NCBI GenBank assembly: GCA_050183765.1
Contig: JBFXAZ010000005.1
Coordinates: forward strand, 34,008-98,007
Source of the DNA: JAFAZJ01 sp050183765
GTDB taxonomy: Bacteria > Pseudomonadota > Alphaproteobacteria > Reyranellales > Reyranellaceae
Direction of reading: 5' to 3'
Length of the DNA stretch: 64,000 bases
Shown: positions 8,164 to 16,021 of the stretch, piece after piece
Numbering within the stretch: the stretch's first letter is position 1
Layout of the letters: each line of letters begins with the position of its first letter
The notes under the pieces: generated by a model
Databases searched by the model: none
What the model was told of the DNA's origin: nothing
The model's input: only the letters and a program-made list of their open reading frames with translations
Made by a program: the position numbers and the translations under genes

Positions 8164-8769
8164 TCAGGGCGCGGCGGCGCCGCGCGGCGCTTGCGGCTGC
8201 GACGGGCCCAGCCATGTCGGCCACAGCCCTGTCGCCGCGTCGCGCGCCTCGCGCTGCACGACGATGTAGCGCGTCGCCAGCGACGGATCGCGGCCCCGGC
8301 CGAACGCCCAGGTGGTGAAGACATAGGCCCAGCCGCCGCGCAGCATCGCCTCGGCGATGTCGCGGCCCTCGACCTCGATGCGGCCGACGATGCGGCAGTA
8401 GCGATCGTGCTCGATCGGGATCACGCGCACGCGATCGCCGCCCGCCGCCAGCAGCCGGTCGAGCGCGTCGCGCGAGCGCATGCCGGCCTGCATCTCTTCC
8501 TTCGACATGCGGCTGCGCAGCTCCGGCGCGTCGACGCCGAACAGGCGCACCTCGCCATAGCGCCGGCCATCGACCATCAGCACGATGGTGTCGCCATCGA
8601 CGGCGTAGCCATCGCCTTCGATCGCGGGCGGCAGCGAGGCGCGCTCGGGCGCGCAGGCGGGCCGTCTGGCGAGCGCGGGCGCGGCGGCCAGCGCGACAGC
8701 GCAGGCGATCAGTACGGGCAACTTCACGAGGGGGTACTCCAACGCAGTCTTGTTGCTGATGATACGCAC
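8164..8769 (-). CDS. Secreted thermonuclease-family (SNase) protein
   Basis: A 201-residue protein with a signal peptide (LPVLIACAVALAAAPALA) and a staphylococcal-nuclease-like OB fold: VDGDTIVLMVDGRRYGEVRL, FGVDAPELRS, then DALDRLLAAGGDRVRVIP and RIVGRIEVEGRDIAEAML. SNase family members hydrolyse DNA or RNA, but many alphaproteobacterial paralogues keep the fold with altered catalytic residues. The usual DRYGR is here DRYCRIVGR. A GTG at 8727 directly before the signal core is a possible shorter start. Confidence 0.85.
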   Translation of the reverse strand: MRIISNKTALEYPLVKLPVLIACAVALAAAPALARRPACAPERASLPPAIEGDGYAVDGDTIVLMVDGRRYGEVRLFGVDAPELRSRMSKEEMQAGMRSRDALDRLLAAGGDRVRVIPIEHDRYCRIVGRIEVEGRDIAEAMLRGGWAYVFTTWAFGRGRDPSLATRYIVVQREARDAATGLWPTWLGPSQPQAPRGAAAP

Positions 8770-8866
8770 GCCGTCGCGCGTTCATCCCTGCGCTGTCTTG
8801 CCTGCGTCATCGAGTTCGGGTAGGTTCCGTGCCGTCGACGGACACCCCAGCGAAAGGAGGCGTTTG

Positions 8867-8929
8867 ATGTCGATCAACACGATCATCGATACGCCCGCTG
8901 CAGGGTTCGTACTCGGGCGCTTTCGTTAA
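8867..8929 (+). CDS. Possible 20-residue small protein or leader peptide
   Basis: ATG at 8867 opens a 20-codon frame (MSINTIIDTPAAGFVLGRFR) ending in TAA, preceded by AAAGGAGG at 6-nt spacing, the strongest Shine-Dalgarno match in this area. A 7-bp stem-loop (8945-8951 with 8957-8963) follows 15 nt after the stop. The pair could be a small gene with a terminator, or a leader before the ABC exporter at 9093. This is all that the 320-nt gap between the nuclease and exporter genes appears to hold. No homology is claimed. Confidence 0.4.
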   Translation: MSINTIIDTPAAGFVLGRFR

Positions 8930-9092
8930 CTAAAGCAGCCCCGCGCGCCTCCAAGCGAGGCGCTGCCGTCCCTATCCACCTCGTTTGATCCATCGCCAGG
9001 CGCTTTCGCGCGCGTCGAGCCCGGTCTCGATGCCAATCGCGACGCCGGCAGCTGAAGGGCCGGTCCCGTCCGAAGGGTTCCGGCGTCGTCAT

Positions 9093-10901
9093 ATGAAAGA
9101 CCGCAGACAAGAGGGCGGGCGCAACCCGTTCCTGCACACGATGGGCTTCGTCGCCCGTCAATGGCGCCGCCAGCCGGGCTACGCCGCGCTGATCGCGCTG
9201 GGCGTGCTGGCGATGGCCGGCATCGAGCTGGTGCTGCCGACGCTGGCCGGACGGCTGGTCGACATCCTCACCGGCGCCGCCGGCGACCGCGACGCGGCGC
9301 TGCGCGAGGGCCTGTGGGTACTGGCCGCGATGGTCGGCGGCGGCGCGCTGGTCGTGGCCTTGCGCCAGGGCGTGTTCATGGTCGTGATCGCCTTCACGCT
9401 GCGCATGATGTCGGCTGTCGCGCGCGACGCCTTCTCGCGCGTGCAGCGCTTGTCGAGCGAGTGGCACGCCAACGCCTTCGCCGGCTCGACGGTGCGCAAG
9501 ATCAGCCGCGGCATGTGGGCCTTCGACATCCTCAACGACACCGTGCTGGTGGCGCTGTGGCCGGCCTGCGCCGTGCTGCTGGGCGCCGCGGTGATTTTCG
9601 CGCTGCACTGGCCGCTGATGGGCCTGGCGGTGGCGCTGGGCAGCGTCGTCTACATCGCCGCCACGGTGTGGATGGCGTTGCGCTACATCACGCCCGCCGC
9701 GCGGCTGTCCAATGAGTGGGACAGCCGTTTCGGCGGCGCGCTGGCCGATGCAGTGACCAGCAACGCCGTGGTCAAGGCGTTCGGCGCCGAGGAGCGCGAG
9801 GAGGCGCGGCTGGCGCGCGTCATCGATCGCTGGCGCAATCGCACCCGGGTCATGTGGCGGCGCGCCACCAACGCCGGCACGACGCAGAACGCGATCCTGG
9901 TCGTGCTGCGGCTGGCGGTGATCGGCCTGGGCCTGCTGTTCTGGTGGCAGGGACGCGCCAGCGCCGGCGACGTGGTCTTCGTGCTGACGACCTATGGCGT
10001 CATCCACGGCTACCTGCGCGACATCGGCTACCACATCGACAATTTCCGGCGCTCGATCAACGACCTCGACGAGCTGGTGGCGCTGCACGACCACCCGGTC
10101 GATGTCGAGGATCGGCCTGGCGCGCGCGACATCCTCGTTCCAAGGGGCGAGATCGTCTTCGACGACGTCGTCTTCGGCTATCGCGCGCAGGGCCGCCAAG
10201 TCTATGACGGGCTGTCGGTGCACATCCCGGCCGGTCAGCGCGTCGGCCTGGTGGGCGCCTCGGGCTCCGGCAAGACCACCTTCGTCAAGCTGGTGCAGCG
10301 CCTGCACGACGTCGATGGCGGGCGCATCCTGGTCGACGGCCAGGACATCGCCGCGGTGACGCAGGACAGCCTGCGCCGCCAGGTCGCGATCGTGCAGCAG
10401 GAGCCGATGCTGTTCCACCGCTCGCTGGCGGAGAACATCGCCTATGGCAGGCCCGAAGCCTCGCGCGAGAAGATCCGTGCGGCGGCGCGCATGGCGCACG
10501 CCGACGGCTTCATCATGCGCCAGCCCAAGGGCTACGCCACCCTGGTGGGCGAGCGCGGCGTGAAGCTGTCGGGCGGCGAGCGCCAGCGCGTGGCCTTGGC
10601 ACGGGCGTTTCTCGCCGACACGCCGATCCTGATCCTCGACGAGGCGACGTCGAGCCTCGACAGCGAGTCCGAGGCGCTGATCCAGGACGCGATGGAACGG
10701 CTGATGCAGGGCCGCACCACGCTGGTGATCGCCCATCGCCTGTCGACGGTGCGCACGCTGGATCGCATCCTGGTGTTCGACGACGGCCGCATCGTCGAGG
10801 ACGGCAGCCACGCGGTGCTGATGCAGCGCAAGGACGGCATCTACCGCCGCCTGGTGCAGCGCCAGGCGGAGGGCGTCGCCGACGGGCTGTTCGCGGCGTG
10901 A
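9093..10901 (+). CDS. ABC exporter half-transporter (permease-ATPase fusion)
   Basis: A 602-residue type IV ABC exporter subunit expected to work as a homodimer in the inner membrane. Six membrane helices fill about residues 25-320. The ATPase domain starts near residue 355 and shows Walker A GASGSGKTT, Q-loop IVQQEPMLFHRS, signature LSGGERQRVALARAF, Walker B ILILDEATSSLDSES and the H-loop IAHRLST. The resemblance is to MsbA/multidrug types; the substrate is unknown. The ATG at 9093 starts MKDRRQEGGRNPF; the longer frame adds unconserved residues. The next gene, an SDR, begins 62 nt downstream. Confidence 0.92.
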   Translation: MKDRRQEGGRNPFLHTMGFVARQWRRQPGYAALIALGVLAMAGIELVLPTLAGRLVDILTGAAGDRDAALREGLWVLAAMVGGGALVVALRQGVFMVVIAFTLRMMSAVARDAFSRVQRLSSEWHANAFAGSTVRKISRGMWAFDILNDTVLVALWPACAVLLGAAVIFALHWPLMGLAVALGSVVYIAATVWMALRYITPAARLSNEWDSRFGGALADAVTSNAVVKAFGAEEREEARLARVIDRWRNRTRVMWRRATNAGTTQNAILVVLRLAVIGLGLLFWWQGRASAGDVVFVLTTYGVIHGYLRDIGYHIDNFRRSINDLDELVALHDHPVDVEDRPGARDILVPRGEIVFDDVVFGYRAQGRQVYDGLSVHIPAGQRVGLVGASGSGKTTFVKLVQRLHDVDGGRILVDGQDIAAVTQDSLRRQVAIVQQEPMLFHRSLAENIAYGRPEASREKIRAAARMAHADGFIMRQPKGYATLVGERGVKLSGGERQRVALARAFLADTPILILDEATSSLDSESEALIQDAMERLMQGRTTLVIAHRLSTVRTLDRILVFDDGRIVEDGSHAVLMQRKDGIYRRLVQRQAEGVADGLFAA

Positions 10902-10963
10902 TCCGTGGGAGCGCCGGCGTCCCGCCGACGCTTCTCATTCCAACGCACAAGGGGGAAGTCATC

Positions 10964-11788
10964 ATGCGCGACATCGCCGGCAAGACCGCCTTCATCACCG
11001 GCGGCGCCAGCGGCATCGGCCTCGCCATGGGCCGCACCTTCGTCGAGGCGGGCATGAAGGTGATGCTTGCCGACATCGAGGCCGAGCCATTGGCGCGCGC
11101 CGTCGAGGATTTGCGCCGCATCGGCGAGGTGCGCGGCGTGGCCTGCGACGTGACCGATGCGCAAAGCGTCGATCGAGCGGCCGAGACCACGCTCGCCGCC
11201 TTCGGCAAGATCCACGTGCTGTGCAACAACGCCGGTGTCGCCGGCGGCAGCGGTCTCGACGACATCTCGGTCGGGACCTGGCGCTGGGTGCTCGACGTCA
11301 ACCTGATGGGCGTGGTGCTCGGCGTGCGCAGCGTCCTGCCGCATATCCGCGCGCACGGTGAAGGCGGCCACATCGTCAACACGGCGTCATTCGCCGGCTT
11401 CGTCAGCGGCCTGGGCTTCAGCCCGTACGCCGCCAGCAAGTTCGCGGTGGTCAACATGTCGGAAGGCCTCGCGTTGCAGCTCGAACCGCTGGGCATCGGC
11501 GTGAGCGTGCTGTGCCCGGGCTATGTACGCACGCACATCAGCGACAGCGCGCGCAATCGCGCCGAGCGCTATGGGCCCGCGCCGGCGCCGAGTGGGCCCC
11601 TTACGGCGATGATCGCGGAGCGCATCCAGGCAGGCCTCGATCCGGCCATCATTGCCCGGAAGGTGCTGACGGCGATCCGCGACAACCAGCTCTACATCTT
11701 CACCCATCCCGAGATGCGCGCCGAGATGGATCAGCGTTTCGCGGCGATCCAGGCGGCGATGGATGCGGCGGCAGGTGCAACGCCGTGA
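10964..11788 (+). CDS. Short-chain dehydrogenase/reductase
   Basis: A 274-residue classical SDR using NAD(P)H. The cofactor motif TGGASGIG is at about residues 12-19, NNAG near 90, and the catalytic Ser plus YAASK at about 140-160. An Asp ends beta-strand 2 (MLADIEAEP), which favours NAD over NADP. GGGGGAAG precedes the ATG at 10964 by 6 nt; the longer frame upstream reads through the end of the ABC gene. The substrate cannot be deduced. The C-terminal region after residue 195 resembles SDRs acting on sizeable hydrophobic alcohols, but this is only a guess. Confidence 0.9.
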   Translation: MRDIAGKTAFITGGASGIGLAMGRTFVEAGMKVMLADIEAEPLARAVEDLRRIGEVRGVACDVTDAQSVDRAAETTLAAFGKIHVLCNNAGVAGGSGLDDISVGTWRWVLDVNLMGVVLGVRSVLPHIRAHGEGGHIVNTASFAGFVSGLGFSPYAASKFAVVNMSEGLALQLEPLGIGVSVLCPGYVRTHISDSARNRAERYGPAPAPSGPLTAMIAERIQAGLDPAIIARKVLTAIRDNQLYIFTHPEMRAEMDQRFAAIQAAMDAAAGATP

Positions 11789-11830
11789 CCCCGATTGCGT
11801 TTCCCCGCCAAGTGGCGAGGAGCGGTTTCG

Positions 11831-12022
11831 ATGAGGACGAGCGGAACGGCCGACAAGGTCATCGGTACGGCCAACCAGGCGATCGGCAAGGCAATACAGG
11901 GCTTTGGCGCGCTGCTCGGCAGCGAGCGGCTCAAGCGCAGGGGCATCGTGCAGGAAGCCCGGGGCGATGCCCAGGTCTCGATGGGCAAGGTCAAGGACGA
12001 GGCGGGGCCGGTCCATCACTGA
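11831..12022 (+). CDS. CsbD family stress protein
   Basis: A 63-residue CsbD-like protein: SGTADKVIGTANQAIGKA at the start, then GSERLKRRGIVQEARGDAQ and GKVKD, the usual repeated amphipathic pattern. CsbD proteins are abundant, small, general-stress-induced proteins of unknown molecular role. The ATG at 11831 is preceded by GAGGAG; an ATG at 11795 in the same frame lacks family sequence. The last 32 nt overlap the 3' end of the converging AraC-type regulator gene. Confidence 0.85.
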   Translation: MRTSGTADKVIGTANQAIGKAIQGFGALLGSERLKRRGIVQEARGDAQVSMGKVKDEAGPVHH

Positions 12023-12995
12023 ACCGCGGTGTCGACCGGCGCTGCCGATAGGCCTGCGGCGATGTCGCGGTCTGCTTGCGGAACGCCCGGCGAAAGCTGC
12101 CTTCGTCGTCGTAGCCGACGGCGCGGGCGATGGTCTTGATCGGCTGCGTGCCGGTCTCGAGCAGCGTGCGCGCCATGCCGATGCGCGTATGGGCGATGAA
12201 TGCCTGTGGCGAGTCGCCCGTCAGCCCGGTGAAGCGCCGGTGCAGCGTGCGTTCGCTGAGCTTGAGCGAGTGCGCCAGACGGCGCACCGTCATCGGCTCG
12301 TCGCCGGCACAGCGCACCAGCATCTCGGCCTCGACGAGCAGCGGATCGCGTTGGCGCATGTAGCCGACGGGCACGTAGTGCGCCTGCGTGCGGCCGCTGG
12401 TGTCGATGACCGCATGATCGGCGCAGAGCCGCGCCAGCTCGGCACCGTCGATCATCTCGATCAGCCGCAGCAGCAGATCGACCCATGACATCGGCCCGGC
12501 GGCGCAGACGATACGCTCGGCCTGGGTGACGACCGCATCGTGCGCCAGCTCGATGCGCGCATACCGTGCCTTGAGCTCGCTTTGTAGCCACCAGGTGATG
12601 GCCGAACGGGGGCCGTCGAGCTGGCCGGCCTCGCCGAGCAGGATGACGCCGCTGCAGATGGCGCCGATCCCGCGGCCGGGCGCGTGCTGGCGCCGCCGCC
12701 CGGCGATCGCCGCGGCGCGCCCGCCGCCCGGCCGGCCGGGCGGCGACGGCTCGGCCAGGAAGCCCGGCACGATCACGGCATCGCAGGTAACGCGCGCACC
12801 GATCGCGTCATCGGCGGCCAGGCTCACGCCGCGCGCGGCGCGCACCGATCGGCCGTCGACCGACAGCGTGCGCCAGGAGAACCGCGGCTTGCGGCCCTGC
12901 CGCTCGAGCACGTAGTTGGCCAGCGCCAGCAGATCGCCGATGCCGATGACCGCCGACGGCATGACGCCCGGCAGCAGGAGGATCGCCAGTCTCAT
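11991..12995 (-). CDS. GlxA-family transcriptional regulator (DJ-1/PfpI plus AraC DNA-binding domain)
   Basis: A 334-residue regulator. Residues 1-180 form a DJ-1/PfpI-like sensor domain (LAILLLPGVMPSAVIGIGD, AICSGVILLGEAG), and about 215-320 an AraC/XylS helix-turn-helix pair (MTVRRLAHSLKLSERTLHRR; KTIARAVGYDDEGSFRRAFR). GlxA-type proteins sense small metabolites and switch nearby operons, but the target is unknown. The segment after VIVPGFLAE is unusually rich in Pro, Gly and Arg (PSPPGRPGGGRAAA). The ATG at 12995 gives MRLAILLLPG; an upstream in-frame start at 13055 lacks family sequence. Its 3' end overlaps csbD. Confidence 0.9.
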   Translation of the reverse strand: MRLAILLLPGVMPSAVIGIGDLLALANYVLERQGRKPRFSWRTLSVDGRSVRAARGVSLAADDAIGARVTCDAVIVPGFLAEPSPPGRPGGGRAAAIAGRRRQHAPGRGIGAICSGVILLGEAGQLDGPRSAITWWLQSELKARYARIELAHDAVVTQAERIVCAAGPMSWVDLLLRLIEMIDGAELARLCADHAVIDTSGRTQAHYVPVGYMRQRDPLLVEAEMLVRCAGDEPMTVRRLAHSLKLSERTLHRRFTGLTGDSPQAFIAHTRIGMARTLLETGTQPIKTIARAVGYDDEGSFRRAFRKQTATSPQAYRQRRSTPRFSDGPAPPRP

Positions 12996-13110
12996 GTGGC
13001 GGATAATGCCCGGACTTTGTCGGATCGGCCACTGCCTCACAAAGCGCGGCGGCACGATGTTGACGGTCGAAGTGACCCGATCCCGGGTTCGTCAACGCGA
13101 GGAGCCGACC

Positions 13111-13371
13111 ATGCCGATGGTCACCGTTCACACCGTCAAGGGCATCATGGACAACCAGCAGAAGCGCACGCTGCTGGATCGCATCACCGACGTGATGGTC
13201 GAGGTCGAGGGCCAGGGCAACGCCGACTTCCGCAAGTCGGTCTGGGTCCGCATCGAGGAGCAGGAGCCGGCGCATTGGAGCCTGGGCGGCTTGGTGCCCA
13301 CCGCCCAGCAGGTCGCCGGTGTCTACGGCGCGATCGGGCCGGATGGCGCGCGGATCGCCAGGGCGAAGTAG
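13111..13371 (+). CDS. Tautomerase (4-oxalocrotonate tautomerase) family protein
   Basis: An 86-residue 4-OT-like protein. Removal of Met leaves the catalytic Pro as residue 1 (MPMVTVHTVKG). The rest fits the family: QQKRTLLDRITDVMVEV helix, then KSVWVRIEEQEPAHWSLGG. Family enzymes form hexamers or dimers and move protons on unsaturated keto acids. The ATG at 13111 follows CGAGGAGCCGACC, a good ribosome site. It diverges from the GlxA regulator, which might control it. Confidence 0.88.
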   Translation: MPMVTVHTVKGIMDNQQKRTLLDRITDVMVEVEGQGNADFRKSVWVRIEEQEPAHWSLGGLVPTAQQVAGVYGAIGPDGARIARAK

Positions 13372-13380
13372 CCGCACCCC

Positions 13381-13409
13381 GTCGAGCGGATGCGCCGCAT
13401 CCGCTCGAC
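13381..13409. terminator. 29-nt perfect palindrome between converging genes
   Basis: GTCGAGCGGATGCG and its exact inverse flank a single base (14-bp stem). It sits 9 nt after the tautomerase stop and 22 nt before the stop of the converging luciferase-like gene, which suits a two-way terminator, although no T-run follows on either side. Confidence 0.5.
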
Positions 13410-13431
13410 ATGCGTCGGTGCCGGCCTGCGT

Positions 13432-14253
13432 CTACGGCAACAACTCGCGGATCTCGTCGAGCATCTCGGGCGCGCCGAAGGGCACGATCATCAGCGCGTC
13501 GTCGAAGCCGAGATCGGCGATGCGGCGCAGGCGCTCGCGCGCTTCGGCCTTGCCGCAGACCAGCGTCACCTTCGAGCGCGCGATCAGCGGATGCGCGGGC
13601 GGATCGGGCCGCAGGTCGGTGAAGATGTTGGCGAGGATGGCGCGCTTGCCGCCGGCCTTGCGGAACATGTCGAGGCCGATCGGCAGGTCCTCGAGCGAGG
13701 CGTAGATCCCCGACGCGATCCAGCCGTGGCAGTGCTGCGCGGCGAGGTTGATCCAGCGCGGGCTGCGCCAGGCGCCGAGATAGACCGGCGGACCGCCCTC
13801 GGTGCCGGGCCACACGCTGTGCGCGGGACCGAACACCGGCTCGCCGGCCCACACCTTGCGCATGACGGCGAGATATTCCGGCAGCAGTTTGAAGCGGCGC
13901 TCGTAGTCGACCTGCACGGTGTCGAAATCGTGCTTGGTCGAGCCGCTGCCCACACCAAACCGGAAACGGCCGCGCGCCAGAAGGTTGAGCGTCTGGGCGC
14001 GATGGGCGAGCTCGACTGGATGGCGCAGCGGCACCTGCATGACGCAGGTGCCCAGCTCGATGCTCTTCGTGGCGTCGCAGAGCGCGCTCAGGAACATCAG
14101 CGGATCGACGGTGGCGTGGCCGCGCCCGAAGGCGTCGGTGGTCCAGAAGCCGGCGAAACCCAGCCGCTCGACACGCTGGGCGAAGGCGATCGTGCGGTCG
14201 ATGAGTCCGTCCGCCTCGTGCGCGGTGGGAATGGCGACGATGCCGAACTGCAT
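13432..14253 (-). CDS. Luciferase-like (LLM class) flavin/F420-dependent oxidoreductase
   Basis: A 273-residue LLM protein with a TIM-barrel pattern: QFGIVAIPTAHEADG at the start, LGFAGFWTTDAFGRGH, LGTCVMQVPLRHPVELAHRA and GRFRFGVGSGSTKHDFD. These enzymes oxidise or reduce organic substrates with FMN or F420. The substrate and cofactor cannot be read. It is shorter than many members (300-350). AAGGAGCC precedes the ATG. It is divergent from a second LLM gene of a different subgroup across a long palindrome. Confidence 0.88.
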   Translation of the reverse strand: MQFGIVAIPTAHEADGLIDRTIAFAQRVERLGFAGFWTTDAFGRGHATVDPLMFLSALCDATKSIELGTCVMQVPLRHPVELAHRAQTLNLLARGRFRFGVGSGSTKHDFDTVQVDYERRFKLLPEYLAVMRKVWAGEPVFGPAHSVWPGTEGGPPVYLGAWRSPRWINLAAQHCHGWIASGIYASLEDLPIGLDMFRKAGGKRAILANIFTDLRPDPPAHPLIARSKVTLVCGKAEARERLRRIADLGFDDALMIVPFGAPEMLDEIRELLP

Positions 14254-14271
14254 GGCGGCTCCTTGAATTCT

Positions 14272-14399
14272 CTACCTTCCCCCGGAGGGGGAAGGTGCCC
14301 GAAGGGCGGATGGGGGATGTCGAAGACGGACTCCTGCGTTCGTCTTCGACATCCCCCATCCGTCGCTCCGCGCCACCTTCCCCCTCCGGGGGAAGGTAG
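14272..14399. repeat. Intergenic palindrome, family B (two nested stems)
   Basis: An outer pair of 26-nt self-complementary arms (14272-14297 and 14374-14399) encloses an inner perfect 21-bp stem (14308-14328 with 14341-14361) around a 12-nt loop. Each outer arm is itself a hairpin (CCTTCCCCC / GGGGGAAGG). The element fills almost the whole gap between the two divergent luciferase-like genes and shares GCCCGAAGGGCGGATG with the copies at 27.4 and 48.5 kb. Confidence 0.92.
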
Positions 14400-14432
14400 G
14401 AGTATCGTAGCCGCCAACACGAGGAGGACCCA

Positions 14433-15476
14433 ATGCGGATCATGACGACCCTGCCGCAGCGCGATCTGCGCCTGGTGCCCGATGCGGCGCGCGCGGCCGA
14501 GGCGCAGGGCTATGACGGGGTGGTGACGCTGGAGAACCGGCACGAGCCGTTCATGGCACTGGGCGTCGCCGCAGTGGCCACCGAGACGCTGCAGCTCGCC
14601 ACCGGCGTGGCCATCGCTTTTCCGCGCAGCCCGATGGTGACGGCGAGCACCGCATGGGACCTGCAGCTCGCCTCGCGCGGGCGCTTCGTGCTGGGCATCG
14701 GCCCGCAGGTGCGGGCACACAACGAGAACCGCTTCTCGGTGAAGTGGTCGCCGCCGGCGCCGCGCCTGCGCGAGTACGTCAAGGCGATGCGCGCGATCTG
14801 GCGTTGCTGGGAGAAGGGCGAGAAGCTGAAGTTCGAAGGCGAGCACTACCGCTTCACCCTGATGACGCCGAACTTCACGCCCGAGTCGATGGGCCTTCCC
14901 ATGGTGCCGGTCGAGCTCGCGGCGGTGGGTCCGCATACCTTGCGGCTCGCCGGCGAAGTCGCCGACGGCGTGCGCCTGCATGCCTTCTGCACGCGCACCT
15001 ATCTCGAGCAGACGGTGATGCCGAAGCTCACCGAAGGCTGGGCCAAGAGTGGCCGCACGCGTGAGAATTTCGAGATTCATGGCGGTGGCTTCATCGCCAC
15101 CGGTGCCACCGAAGAGGATGTCGCCAAGAAGGTCGACTGGGTGCGCATGCGCGTGGGCTTCTACGGCTCGACGCCGGCCTACTGGCCGGTGCTCGAGGCG
15201 CATGGCCTGGGCGATCTCGGGCGCAAGCTCAACGCCATGTCCAAGCAGGGCCAATGGGCCGAGATGACCAGGGAGATCTCCGACGACGTGGTGCGCCTGT
15301 TCGCCGCCGTGGGCACGCATCGCGAGATCGCGAATGCGATAGCCGAGCGATTTGCCGGCTCCGACTCGGTGTCGGCCAGCGCGACGTCGGAAGAGGGCGC
15401 CGACCTGCCGCCCGACGTGATCCAGGACATCAAGCGGATCAGGACGGACTTCACCGGCTACGGCGCGGCGTGGTGA
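14433..15476 (+). CDS. Luciferase-like (LLM class, TIGR03617-like) oxidoreductase
   Basis: A 347-residue LLM oxidoreductase of another subgroup than its divergent neighbour: RLVPDAARAAEAQGYDGVVT, LATGVAIAFPRSPM, LASRGRFVLGIGPQVRAHNENRF and a long C-terminal helical part. It resembles probable F420-dependent enzymes of the TIGR03617 type. It begins at ATG 14433 behind CGAGGAGGACCCA, a strong ribosome site. The substrate is unknown. The presence of both LLM genes back to back suggests one regulated catabolic function, but that is inference. Confidence 0.88.
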   Translation: MRIMTTLPQRDLRLVPDAARAAEAQGYDGVVTLENRHEPFMALGVAAVATETLQLATGVAIAFPRSPMVTASTAWDLQLASRGRFVLGIGPQVRAHNENRFSVKWSPPAPRLREYVKAMRAIWRCWEKGEKLKFEGEHYRFTLMTPNFTPESMGLPMVPVELAAVGPHTLRLAGEVADGVRLHAFCTRTYLEQTVMPKLTEGWAKSGRTRENFEIHGGGFIATGATEEDVAKKVDWVRMRVGFYGSTPAYWPVLEAHGLGDLGRKLNAMSKQGQWAEMTREISDDVVRLFAAVGTHREIANAIAERFAGSDSVSASATSEEGADLPPDVIQDIKRIRTDFTGYGAAW

Positions 15477-15616
15477 TCCGGCGGCCGGCTGAAGCCGATG
15501 CTGCCGCCAAGGCGAGCCATCCCGAGGCGACGGGGGACGGCTGCCCATGGCGGTCCACGGCTTGAGCGAGTAGAAGGTCGCCAGATGCGCGATGTCGCGC
15601 AGATGGGAATGACTGC

Positions 15617-15817
15617 ATGACGCGCGACCAGTTCATCGAAGACTACATGGCGACGACCGGCCTGCCGCTGCCGTGGAAGATCAAGGGCGGGGTGAAGGTG
15701 CCCGGCGTCGGGCGCCGCATGGCCGTCGCCTGCCTCTGCGGCGAGGCGACCTGCCCAGGCTGGAAAATGCTCACCGAGACGGACGACATCTCGGCAGCGC
15801 CGGTCTCGAAGGGCTAG
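15617..15817 (+). CDS. Hypothetical 66-residue protein with a Cys motif
   Basis: A small protein starting MTRDQFIEDYMATTGLPLP. It has one C-x-C and a Cys five residues later (ACLCGEATCPGW), which could bind metal. The frame starts at ATG 15617, and the gap upstream (15477-15616) shows nothing else. I do not recognise a family. Codon use looks like the neighbours, so it is probably a real gene. Confidence 0.55.
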   Translation: MTRDQFIEDYMATTGLPLPWKIKGGVKVPGVGRRMAVACLCGEATCPGWKMLTETDDISAAPVSKG

Positions 15818-15836
15818 AGCGGCAAGTCAAACGCAA

Positions 15837-15926
15837 CTGTCATCTTCGGGGCCGTCCGCGGCCCCTGAAGCGCAGCGAGGGCTCCAGGCGGCTACTCTAT
15901 ATCCCTCGCTGCGCTCGGGATGACAG
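15837..15926. repeat. Diverged family A palindrome with an inserted mini-hairpin
   Basis: The right arm (15901-15926, ATCCCTCGCTGCGCTCGGGA then TGACAG) pairs with a left arm starting CTGTCATC at 15837 and resuming at CTGAAGCGCAGCGAGGG (15865-15881). The left arm is interrupted at about 15845-15864 by a GC-rich stretch that contains its own 6-bp stem (GGGGCC...GGCCCC, 15848-15865). It lies in the 200-nt gap before the dctM stop; nothing else is seen in that gap. Confidence 0.7.
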
Positions 15927-16021
15927 GATGCTCCGAATTCGTGCGCGTTGCCCAGCGCGCCTGCTTTCCGGCGCGGATGCGGGTGACCGCGTTCGCGGGA
16001 TGCCTCGCGGCGGCCCGCAAT

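Noticed and set aside
8883..10811. A 642-codon open frame on the minus strand
   Set aside because: It is the complement of the ABC exporter, with no recognisable domain.
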